Source: Flaveria trinervia
Lineage: Eukaryota; Streptophyta; Magnoliopsida; Asterales; Asteraceae
Direction of reading: 5' to 3'
Assembly: GCA_025506515.1 (NCBI GenBank)
Contig: CM046454.1
Coordinates: forward strand, 65,703,445 to 65,767,444
DNA length: 64,000 nt
Shown here: positions 1 through 9,885 of the stretch, one piece after another
Layout of the letters: every line of letters starts with the position of its first letter
Position numbering within the stretch: the stretch's first letter is position 1
Made by a program: the position numbers and the translations under genes
Notes under the pieces: generated by a model
The model's database searches: none
Seen by the model: only the letters and a program-made list of their open reading frames with translations
Told to the model about the DNA's origin: nothing

Positions 1-2387
1 GCAGACTCGAAACTGCCTATCCAATTCTGGAATGAGGCAGTGGCAAATGCATGTTATACACGAATCGAGTCCTGATAGTCAAGCGCCACGGAAAACATGT
101 TACGAGCTACTACAAAGACGCAAACCGAACTTGGAGTATCTCGAACCATTTGGGGCGCCGTGCACACTTCTGAGAAGACACAAGAGGGTAAATTCAGCGA
201 GAAGGCAGATGAAGGCATCTTTCTAGGATACAACATACCTAACAAGTGAGTTTACAACAACTACAGGTCTAGTAGAAGTTTGTGTAATGTTGATGTTCAG
301 CGATTCACCACACCACCTACTGGCAAAGGAAACGCCTACTTCTTTGACTGATGGATTCTTCAAGTCATTCAACATTCCTCTCTCTCCCTCGGATGACGAA
401 TTAGCTACACGAATGATGTATGATAGCTTGAATCCACCAACATTTAGCTCACAGGGAGAATCATCTACTCAGTCAGGGGAGTAATCGACGACAGTGACAC
501 CTCCTCTGAAAATGAAGCTGAAGAAGATAACCAGAACAGTTAGGAGGAACAGGTTCCAGTTCCTGAAAGTCCACAAGCATCTACCAGTGGTGCACCTTCG
601 ACTTAGAGCCTCAAACTCCAACTACCTCAGATGAAGAACCAAATGTTCATCATCTTGGCTCTGAGGTAGCTGTTCCTACTACTCCAGGATCACGACTAAA
701 CGTCTATCATCCAATAGACAATGTCATTGGAGATGTCAGATCAGGAGTACAAACCCGAAATCAGTTATACTCAGCCGATTACGCCTCAGTTATGGAGAAG
801 GGATATATTCATGATGGTTCCTATCGGTGTTTTGTCTCACAGTTTGAGCCAAAATATGTCAGTGAAGCACTAAATGATGAGGCGTGGGTGAGTGCAATGC
901 AAGAAGAACTCTTCAGTTCAAGAAGTTAGGTGTATGGATCTGGTTGATAGACCTAAAGGTGCTAGGTCATTGGCACCAAATGGGTTTTAAAATGCAAGAA
1001 AGATGACCAAGGGGTCATTATCAGATATAACTCGACTGGTGGTTCAGGGTTTTCGCCAAGTCGAGGGAATTGATTACAATGAGGTGTTTGCACCCGTGGC
1101 AAGGATGGAACCATTCGTATCTTCCTTGCCTATGCATCGTACATGAAGATTAAAGTCTATCAATTAGATGTGAAGAGTGCATTTCTTCATGGGGAATTAG
1201 AGAAACAGTCTATGTCAGTCAACCCGAGGGATTTGAAGATCCTTATCATCGGGATAGAGTCTACAAGCTCGACAAGGCTTTATACGGGCTTCATCAAGCT
1301 CCAAGAGCTTGGTATGATAAACTCTCGACTCATCTTGTGAAACACGGCTTTCGCAGGGGAGTCATTGACTGCACGTGTTCATTAAAGAAAAAGATGGCGA
1401 CCTACTGCTCGTACAAATCTATGTTGATGACATAATTTTCGGTTCAAAGAACGAAGAGTTATGCAAGAGTTTGAAGCAGTTATGAAGAAAGAGTTTGAGA
1501 TGAGTGCTATGGGGGAGATGAAGTTCTTTCTCGGGCTACAGGTGGATCAAACACCAAATGGAATCTTTCTACATCAGACCAAGTACGTAAGAGACATTCT
1601 CAATCGCTTTGACATGGAGAATGCATCTGCTGCCGGACTCCACTGCTACGAATCACGACATAGCACCTGATGAAAATGGAGATCTTGTGGATGCCATAAT
1701 GTACCGAGGAATGATTGGATCCCTCATGTATCTCACTGCCTCTAGACCTGATATCATGTATGCGACATGTTTATGTTCTAGATATCAGGCTAAACCTAAG
1801 GTCAATCATCTGATCGGGGTCAAAAGGATTTTTCGCTATCTAAAGGGTACACCCACACTTGGGTTGTGGTATCCTCATGATGATGATTTTGAGCTCACGA
1901 CGTATAGTGACTCGGATTACGGAGGCTGCAAGATGAACTACAAGTCTACTTCAGCAGGGTGTCAATTCTTTGGGAGAAGATTAATTACGTGGCAGTGTAA
2001 GAAGCAGACATCGGTTGCATTGTCAACTTGTGAAGCTGAATATGTTGCTGCTGCAAGTTGCTGTTCACAAATCATCTGGATTCAACAGCAAATGCGGGAT
2101 TACGGTTTAAAGTTCTCTTCTACTCCTATTTTTGTAGATAACTCTGCTGCAATTGCAGTAACTAAAAATCCGGTCCAACATCCTAAGACCAAACATATCG
2201 GTATTAAATATCACTTCATACGAGATTGTTTTGAAAAGAACTTAATTGATGTGGTAAAAATTAATACTGATTTTCGACGCGCTGACCTCTATACTAAAGC
2301 CTTTGATAAACCACGTTTTCAATATCTGCTAGAGGTCAACGGCGTTAAAAAGAGAAGTGAGGTTATTCCTGATGATGATCATGTGTA
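1..2387 (+). pseudogene. Ty1/copia pol remnant of element A (integrase end, reverse transcriptase, RNase H)
   Basis: The reading runs through all three frames: late integrase-like coding at the window edge, then reverse transcriptase, then RNase H. The RT active-site region (YVDD) lies near 1420-1435. The RNase H block is the longest open stretch (1609-2388) and ends in the copia pol C-terminus, including a KTKHIGIKYHFIRD motif near 2190. Several frameshifts and stops (for example near 241, 481 and 1340) rule out a functional polyprotein. It is closely related to the pol of element B at 42224-45187, so A and B belong to one family. The 5' LTR, gag and protease lie outside the window. Family identity is firm; functional decay is seen directly. 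Confidence 0.93.
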
Positions 2388-2520
2388 GTCCGATGTAGCT
2401 TAGTTAATTCTTCATTTTATTTGAGCTTATGTGGTTAAATTAGTCTGTTTAAAATTAAACTTATGTTATTCTGCTGTTTATTAAAATCCTAAAATAATGA
2501 AACCAGTTATGATTTTAGTA

Positions 2521-2531
2521 TTTTGGGGGAG
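2521..2531 (+). other. Internal polypurine tract of element A
   Basis: A TTTTGGGGGAG tract lies about 135 bp after the pol stop. It resembles the true 3' polypurine tract of this element at 8309-8317. Element B has a counterpart at 45319-45326. It could prime a second plus-strand start during reverse transcription; this is inference from position and composition. Confidence 0.5.
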
Positions 2532-3102
2532 ATTAATCAGCAAGCAACATTAAAAAAAACGAGGGAGAGGAGTGGAAAGCTGATATAAGGTAGATCGTAT
2601 ATGTGATACCGATTCAAACCCTTTGGAATATGATAGTACATTGGAACAAATCAAGAGGGACTTTGAAATTTTAATTTAGAAAAGGTGCAAAAACATTCAA
2701 AGTATAAGTCTGTGTAGTCTAAGCAATATCAAAGGGAAGATGATAGAAAAACTGGAAACTCTAAAGGTAACACAATGAGAGTAGACCTAGAGGTTGCTAG
2801 ACCACAATTGATATGTCGGTAGATTCAACACAATAGATGATTAGACCTGACTGGTGATCTCAAGATCAAACTAAGTGGTTCAACTGACTGTGGGCTCCCA
2901 TCTTATCGCTGGTTAACACAATCACAATATTCCAATAAAGGGCAATGAGCATGTAAACGCCACAAATGTGTGCGGATGACCATAAATAGAGCAAAGCACC
3001 AGAAAAAAATGAAAGAAAAATGCTATCAAGCTAATGACTTATGTTGTTGGTGCATTTGGTGCAAAATAAAATTAAGCTGCTCTAACAAGGAGATAGGTTG
3101 TG

Positions 3103-3213
3103 CGCCTCTCTGCTGTGCGATGGCACTGACCTGAGGATAAGCATAACCTAGATATTGTAGAATTCATTGTTGTTTGCCGCCTCTCTGCTGTGCGATGGCA
3201 CTGACCTGAGGAT
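3103..3213 (+). repeat. Pair of identical 36-bp direct repeats in the element A spacer
   Basis: Two copies, 3103-3138 and 3178-3213, are identical over 36 bp with a 75-bp period. They begin CGCCTCTCTGCTGTGCGATG. Element B has the same pair, more diverged, near 45919-45953 and 45992-46026. The function is unknown. Confidence 0.85.
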
Positions 3214-3785
3214 TGGCTTCTCCTTGAAAGCTCTAAGAATAGTCTCTTCTTGTAAAAATAACCGTAGACCGCTCAAAAGCTCCTGAGGAATGTTGATTAC
3301 CATATAAGTGTGGGATCCATAAATGTTCGTTGAATAATAAACCAAAAACGATCACAGTTTGTGTCAAAAGTCTGTGTATGGATTTAAGTGGACAAACATT
3401 GACAATCATTGTGGCTGCAATTCTTGAAAGTTCAAATCAATGTGGTAATCTAAGAGTTCCAGTATGATTTCCTAAAGTTGCTAATGACTCTAGATGAACA
3501 CCAAGAATTGAGCATCAAAAGATTTTGATAACAAGTCCCAAATGATTTGATGTGCCTGTATGATTCCAAAATTGAATTGGTCCAGGTGTGGTCAATCTAA
3601 GTTGAAGCTTTCTATTCCGGAACCAAATTCAGTAGATTTCCACCTTAGGTTCTATCTCTCACAAAAAGCCTAACAAAGTCTTAATTTTTAGTCTTTAGTT
3701 TAAGTTTCTAATTTAGCGAGTCGTTTTAGTTAATTTGTTGCCGGACTACATCATGAAATCGATAAGGGATCAACTCACTGAATGG

Positions 3786-3880
3786 GTCATGTCTGAGATG
3801 ACGACATGAATTTTCAAGTTTAAAGCAGTCACGTCTGAGGTGACTAAATTGGTTAAAAATGATCATGTCTGAGATGATCA
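3786..3880 (+). repeat. Three consecutive hairpins sharing the loop GTCTGAG
   Basis: Three inverted repeats share a GTCTGAG loop but have different, self-complementary arms: GTCAT/ATGAC (3786-3802), AGTCAC/GTGACT (3827-3845) and TGATCAT/ATGATCA (3860-3880). Element B has counterparts near 46612-46708. Arms that change together around a fixed loop suggest an RNA or DNA hairpin under constraint. Confidence 0.75.
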
Positions 3881-3944
3881 AAACTCATAATGTCTATTTC
3901 AAAAGGTTAAAATGTTCAAAATGGCAGAAAATCTACTAAGTGTG

Positions 3945-4250
3945 ACCTATTCGCACGATTGGACCATGAATATGGACCAACCATGCGAATGGATCCCATT
4001 CGCACGACTGGACATGAAATTTAGTCATTCACCGAATGGCGTTTAAGAATGATCCTTTCGACCGAATGACAGGGTGCGAATGAGTCAGTCAACCGACTGA
4101 GACTCAGTCGGTTAATTGAGAAAGCAATGAAAGGGCACGAATGAGTCAGTCGACCGACTGAGACTCAGTCGGCCAACTCAATCGCACGACTGAACCTCAG
4201 TCGCCCCAATGAACTGAGCGAATGAGGCCAGTTGGCCGATTGAAATTAGG
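3945..4250 (+). repeat. Palindrome array of element A, upstream of the TATA-like box
   Basis: This is a dense run of short near-palindromes built from (C)ATTCG, CAGTCG or CAATCG arms and their complements around a 2-nt centre. One perfect example is TCAGTCG-AC-CGACTGA at 4146-4161. The same motif type fills the element's LTR at 8549-8765 and a second array at 4610-4870. It stops just before the TATA-like box, as in an LTR U3 region. Confidence 0.85.
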
Positions 4251-4255
4251 GTCAG

Positions 4256-4264
4256 TATTTAAAG
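4256..4264 (+). promoter_or_regulatory. TATA-like box of a putative internal promoter (element A)
   Basis: The sequence TATTTAAAG directly follows the palindrome array and precedes a short leader exon and the extra ORF. Element B has a clean TATAAATAG at the same place (47096-47104). The LTR promoter has the same layout of array then TATAAATA (8773-8780). Transcription from here is inferred, not shown. Confidence 0.5.
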
Positions 4265-4404
4265 GGCCTCAGTCGATCGCATTTCACTCATCACTCCCAA
4301 TCGCAACCAAATCGCTTTCTTTCCCGTTACTCTGCCAAAAATTTCTAGAGATCGTGTTTTCACATTGCTATTGATCTTCTGACATTCGATTGACAAGTAT
4401 ACAG

Positions 4405-4945
4405 GTACATTGCAGTTAAATCTTATAGAAATCAGAAGATCTTGAGTCAAATTTGTGTTATTCGAATGAAACATGAACCGGATTGAAAAATGCCCTAATA
4501 ACCTACATAAACTAAGCAAAATGTTAAAATTAAGTTTAATAGGTCATTAGTGACAAGATGGCGAGTCTAATGGACCATTAAACCATGTTAAATTACTTGA
4601 ATTAGGTCAAGATTCGAAACTCAGTCGATTGAACAGGGGGTCATGCGATTGGTCGTTCGGATGAACTCCAATCGCACGATTGAATCTTGCGATTGGATCA
4701 ATCGGCAGAATGAACCATGCGAATGAGTTCAGTCGGCCGACTGAACCAATCGCAGACTCATCAGCAAATTGAACTCAGTCGCATGTCTCATTCACCCGAA
4801 CGAGCTCAGTCGCACGAAAGAAAAAACGACTGACTCCAGTCGCATGATTCATTCGCACGAATGTATCGGATTGAATTTAAACTATACACCTTGAACTGAA
4901 TTTTGAATGTATGACTTACAAATGGTTCTGTGTCTTGTGTTTCAG
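4405..4945 (+). other. Predicted leader intron upstream of the extra ORF (element A)
   Basis: A donor in ACAG|GTACAT and an acceptor in TTGTGTTTCAG|GTCAATGG bound a 541-bp intron. Element B keeps both sites (47214-47738, 525 bp). The first plausible ATG follows the acceptor by 4 nt. The intron contains a second palindrome array at about 4610-4870. The splice call rests on site quality and conservation between the two copies. Confidence 0.5.
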
Positions 4946-4949
4946 GTCA

Positions 4950-7900
4950 ATGGTTGATAGATGGTCCATAAATCCAAAGCATAATATATGTGCTCATTTG
5001 GACCATACGACTCAGAATGGAGCCGAGTTTACAGATATTATTGCATTCCTTCGACGCTCTCAGATACATAAAGCCATATCCACACAGTGTACTCCTTACA
5101 GGTCGTTACATCAGGCTTTCTGGAAAATGCCTCCGTAGATCGTTCACATGAGCCTTACAACATACGGAGCTCCATTCATGGTCATGACATTGAAATTACA
5201 GCAGCTGACATCCAGAGAGTACTTGATTTTGGGGATGATACTGATCAACCCACCAGACTACATCCACTTACAGTCAGAGGTTGCTTCCTCAGGATTAATA
5301 TGCTGGGGATATCAACTCAGGTGTGCTCAACAAGAGCAACCTGTGTCCCCAGTATAAATACTTGGCGCATGTGATCCTGAAGTGTATTGCTTCTTGAAGG
5401 GGTGGGTTTGATGACCTATCAGACCAGATTCAGAATGCCTATGTGGCACTGGTGCATGATCTTCTCATATCTGGTGGAGAATCTGGAGGCCAAGGGGAAG
5501 GAGGGTTTTTGTATGTATCCCAGATTTCTGCAGCTGATCTTTAATGAGAAGCTGCCATTACTTCCCAAGGAGAAACATGATGCGGTTGCCCTAGAGGTTA
5601 TGGATGACACGACTTTGGGTCGCATGAGAGTGTATCGGGGCAAGCAGGTAAAGCCCCAGGTAAAAAGGTTGATCGGCCATCTGGCAAATGAACGATATGT
5701 GGCACCAGGTAGACGCAAATGCGTCATGATGACAGCGATTCAGATGATGAGAGGTTGTTGCTCCCAGAGCATGATTCAAACGATGATGATAGTGGGAATG
5801 TTGGGGATGATATGCCTGCTCCAACAAGGGGCACAGCTTCAGATGTTATAACCCCAGTGTCTGCCCCAACAGGCGACATAGCTGAGTCTGCAGGCTTCCA
5901 CCAGGACTTCATACCTGGTGACGAGGAAGAAGAGTCAGATGAGGAGCCATTGACGAGGACCGTGGGAAGCAAGGTTGTTCCCACCGAGTATGGACTCCGG
6001 GCGGTTGGTGAACGCCCCAGGGATTCGGGAGAGACGACTGTAGATCCCAGCTATGCTCTTGAGTCTACTAGCCTTGTTCTAGGGGGAGCATCCACCTCGA
6101 CTGGATCGAGGAAGAAACGGATGGCTCAACCCCACGGCCAGAAGAAGAAGAGAAGAAGACTCACCTTCGTACCCACCACAGCCACTACATCTACCACCAT
6201 TCCTACCATTCTACAGCCACACCATCCCTACCACAGCCACCACAGCTACCATAACCACCATAGCTACCACTACCACTACCACACCTCCCACCACTGTAAA
6301 TATGCCAACCACCACCATATCTTTCACTCCTACATCACCTCCAATATCTCACAGACCCAACCCTATCTTTACCACAACCACCACCACCACTAACCACCAA
6401 TCAGGACCCTCATCTGATCCGCACGTATATATGGATTTCATCTACCTCAATTTGGGGTAGAGGACCAGCTGTCAGCGCTAAACCGTATGGTGATGCGACT
6501 GTTAGCTGCTGATGAAGAGAAGACTGCACAAATCCGACAGCTTGCAGAGTTCACTGCTGTGCAGTCACATCAGATCTCGGAGCAGGATCGGCTAATCAAG
6601 GAGCAGGTCCAACAAATGGCTGCTCAGAGCCTCGAGATCGCCCAACTCGAAGAGCATAGAGTCACTTCTGCTAAGAAAATTGAAGAGTTGGAGAATGCTA
6701 AGAAGACCATCATGCTCAAACTTAAAGGATCTAAAGATGAGCCTCTGAAGATTAAAGAGGGAGATGGTGATGATAGTGATGATGACGATGTGGATGAAGA
6801 TGAAGAGAGTGACGATGATGAAGAAGCAGAAGGAGGGGATGCACCTGCATCGGCCACTGCTACAGGTCAGGAGAAAAGGACTAAGAATAGACAATCAATC
6901 AGCTTCTACCTCTGCTCCTCCAAGTGATGAAACCATGATCCAAGATAAAAGTAACGATTAGATGTTTATGTATTTATCTTCTTTTGTATTTGAATCATGT
7001 AATTGAACACAATGTATTTAATGTTTATATTACTTTAATGCTTTTCTGGTTGATCAACTACTAATGATTTATGTGTGAATGTTTAAACCAAACAGATCAA
7101 TCTTACCAAAGAGATGAGTTGATGTTGCTCCCCTTCAGCAGGTTAAGTCTCAGCTAATAATGATTCTTGATCTGCAAGGGATAGTCAGAGTTTCAGTGAA
7201 TTATACCCCTGAAGAAGGGGAAATAATTCATGACTTATCAAATGAGCAACTCGCAGAGCTTTTCGAGCTAAATCCAGATGAATAGTAAAAGATGCTCCGA
7301 CATGCGATTCGACTAGTGACGAAGAGTTCAACGATGTTGATGATGTAGAGATCGAAGATGTCACTGCCGAGGAGTACCCTCAGTACGCTGACAATGAGGG
7401 TAATGTGGTCCCCAATCTGGGTGAATCCCTTGTTAGCGATACTATTAAGGTGTGAAAACATATGGAGCAAGAAACAGAGAAAGCAGAAGACACAGCCCAA
7501 GCCTCAAATGATGATGTTGACATTCGAAAGGCTGAGTGGGCTGCATGTTTTGAAGAAGTTAGAGCCCAACGTACTACACCAAGAAGGATTCCTACACCAA
7601 ACTCTACAGAGTCAAGAACATCATAAGGTGTCAGGTAGGATTATAGCATGGGCATATTTTGATGACCTTAACGTCTATGCAGTTAAGAGGGAAAGGGCAT
7701 AGAGTATTTTAGATTCCACATGATCTGAAGACCCTACCAGGTTTTGAGCTCAACCAGCTGGCCAAACTAAGGCTTTTGTATGCTGACCCGAGGAAGATGT
7801 CAGGCTGGTTTGAGACTGCCCTAAAGAAGGAGTACCACACTAGATGGGTTAACTTTAGACCCCAACGGCCTACGAGGTATGTCAGAAGGTCTGAGGTTGA

Positions 7901-8294
7901 TGTCATTACTGGCAAGCCTAAGATAGTGTTGAAGTGGAATCCTCCTCGCACAATGTCGAGAATCCCACTCAGGGAAATGCCACAGGATTTCACTCCACAT
8001 TTTAAGTGGTGGTATTATGATTGGAGAACAGCTGAAGCGGTCATAGTCTTAAGTAAAGAGGGACAAATGGATACTATCAGGGTATTCGACCCGATGTGGC
8101 TTACAAACTTGTCAGAAAGTGATGTATATACGCTATACAAGTGGCCACTGTTCTATGATACGCAAGATATTGTACAAGCTCTTCAGTTCTAGAACGTTAT
8201 ACGACTCTGCTTCGCGTTTAAGATTCATACGGGAGTCACAAAAGAGGAGAAGTACGAGAAATACAAGAAGGTCATGCAGAAAACAAGAGATTAG
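4950..8294 (+). pseudogene. Extra ('env-like') ORF of Sirevirus-like element A, decayed
   Basis: Coding similarity to the same ORF in element B runs along the whole stretch but is split by frameshifts and stops. In order it has an N-terminal globular region (about 4950-5700), an acidic Asp/Ser/Glu-rich part, a Lys/Arg cluster (KKKRRRL, near 6150), a Thr/His/Pro-rich low-complexity stretch, a coiled coil (6487-6740), a strongly acidic tail, and a C-terminal globular region (7100-8192). A predicted 145-bp intron (6951-7095) separates the acidic tail from the C-terminal region and keeps frame in both copies. No signal peptide or membrane segment is evident, so 'envelope' is only a positional name. 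The ATG after the predicted leader intron was taken as the start. Confidence 0.75.
6951..7095 (+). other. Predicted internal intron of the extra ORF (element A)
   Basis: A GTAACG donor and an AAACAG acceptor flank an AT-rich 145-bp segment that interrupts the frame. Joining the sides is phase-consistent, and element B has the same intron at 49668-49817. Length and both sites are conserved although the coding copies have decayed. Confidence 0.6.
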
Positions 8295-8308
8295 AGAGAT
8301 CTAGGTCC

Positions 8309-8319
8309 AAGGGGGAGTT
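8309..8319 (+). other. 3' polypurine tract of element A
   Basis: The tract AAGGGGGAGTT immediately precedes the LTR start TGTTGATACATG. Element B has the same arrangement at 51034-51044. This is the normal plus-strand primer site. Confidence 0.85.
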
Positions 8320-9045
8320 TGTTGATACATGTATGTCCCTAGATCATGATATGAAATGTAATAGATCTTTTATCTGATTCTGGTGTAATTTGATATGATT
8401 AATGGAATGATTTGGTTGTTTGTGATTTGTAATGATTAATATTTCATTAATAAGTTGATATTAAATTAATAATTAGGTTAGTGATTGGTTGAATGTTTAC
8501 ATATAATGTTTACTATTAATACATTCAAACTTAAAATAATGAAGTTATCATGCGAATGGCCCATGCGAATGGACCATAAGCATGAACACCTTCATACGAA
8601 TGACTAAGTCACACGACTGAACCAGGAGACTGGATCAGTCGTATGATTGTAACATAAGATTGGCTCAGTCGCACGACTGAACACTTAGTCGTGCAAATGA
8701 ATCAACCGCATGGTTCAATCGCACGACTGAAACATACTAATGGTTCAGTCGCACGATTGAATAATACCAACCTATAAATACAACCCAATTCATGAAAAAT
8801 AAAAACTCTCGATTAATTACGATTCCAGATGTACCCTAGCCGTCCAGAAGCCTCCCAAATTCGTTCTCCAAGTTCATAGAACACATTAGATCGATTCCCA
8901 ATCGATTTCTAACGTTAGTTTCAATTCTTGATTGATTCTTCGTGTGTTCTCACTGATTGGATCGCCAATCAATAGGATTCCGCACTATTTGATCTGGTTT
9001 ACACGCTAATCACTAGGTATTTCGTTCAAATACCAGGTCCTAACA
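8320..9045 (+). mobile_element. 3' LTR of Sirevirus-like element A
   Basis: The 726-bp LTR begins TGTTGATACATG and ends CCTAACA. It is alignable with the LTRs of element B (30303-31036, 51045-51591). The U3 part holds a palindrome array at 8549-8765, including the perfect TCAGTCG-CA-CGACTGA at 8665-8680, followed by TATAAATA at 8773-8780. No primer-binding site follows it, so it is the 3' LTR. The 5-bp flank after it is ACATC; its partner is outside the window. Confidence 0.9.
8773..8780 (+). promoter_or_regulatory. TATA box of the element A LTR
   Basis: TATAAATA lies about 450 bp into the LTR, directly after the palindrome array. The same order is seen in the element B 5' LTR (TATAAATA at 30766-30773). 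Confidence 0.7.
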
Positions 9046-9885
9046 ACATCTTCTTCATTCTAGCACCAAATCCAACCCGCGTGGTCTTGTTCTTGTCGTC
9101 TAGACTCTATCTACAGCCTAGTCTACTCTATTCTAGCAGGTAGACGACCTTGGTTGCTCCTTTTCTTGCTTATTCACGGCTGTCCAAACTAGGGTTTCGG
9201 GTGTTCGGGTTCAACCCGAACACATGAGGTTGTGTGGGTGCGTGTGAGGTCTTTCTGCTTGTGTTTCATGTTTGGTATGTTTGTAGAGTGTTTCTGGAAG
9301 TCCTTGTTGTGTAAAACCCATGCTCAGAGCAGCCGAAGGCGACTGGGTCTGTCATGCGACTGAGCCATGCGACTGGGTGAGTCGTGCGACTGATTCATAC
9401 GACTGTGTCATTCGGGCGACTGAGTTGTGCGACGGGGACGTCATGTGACTGAGTCGTGCGATCGTATGTATGTGTGCGAATGAGTCATGCGAACGAATGA
9501 ATGCATGTGATTGAGTCAGGTGACCGACTGAATGTATGCGATTGTGCGTGTTTCACACGACTGGAGTCCAATCGCACGAATGAAGGTTCAATTGCACGAA
9601 AGTAGCTAATTCGCACGATTGAGGGTTGATTCATGCGCATGGAGGTTGGGTTGTGCGAATGTGTGTTGTGTGGTATGACTGAATGCCAGTCATGCAAATG
9701 AAGACTCAATCGTACGAATGAAGCTGATCCGTACGATTGAATGTTGATTCGTACGAATGGAGCGTTGAGATGAGCGTCTGGTCCTGTTGTGTGACGGATG
9801 ATGTTGAGTGTGAACTTCCTCTGACGTCTGATGATGATGATAAGTAACATCAGTAAAAGTGTCATTGCTTGACCACAAAGATTAA
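9046..9885. repeat. Unassigned stretch with an orphan palindrome array
   Basis: This lies just outside the element A LTR, yet 9340-9780 is filled with the same palindrome family, mostly written GTCGTGCGACTGA. One clean unit is AGTCG-TG-CGACT at 9380-9391. Further left, 9201-9223 is a perfect inverted repeat with 11-bp arms (GTGTTCGGGTT) around one base. No gag, pol or primer-binding site is seen. It may be the leader of another, mostly lost element of the same family. Confidence 0.6.

Larger units (their letters stand above)
2388..4255 (+). other. Non-coding spacer of element A between pol and the extra ORF
   Basis: About 1.9 kb without coding capacity lies between the pol stop and the TATA-like box at 4256. 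In order it holds a polypurine tract, two identical 36-bp direct repeats, three hairpins with the same loop, and a palindrome array. Element B carries a recognisable homologue of the whole stretch at 45188-47095, so the order is a property of the family. Long spacers between pol and an extra 3' ORF are known for Sireviruses such as SIRE1. What the individual pieces do is not established here. Confidence 0.8.

Noticed and set aside
3945..4870. Regularly spaced short palindromic repeats that might look like a CRISPR array
   Set aside because: Unit spacing and sequence are irregular, there are no uniform spacers, and the setting is a plant retrotransposon.
4950..8294. A true retroviral envelope gene
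   Set aside because: No signal peptide, fusion peptide or membrane anchor can be seen; composition is that of a soluble, probably nuclear protein.
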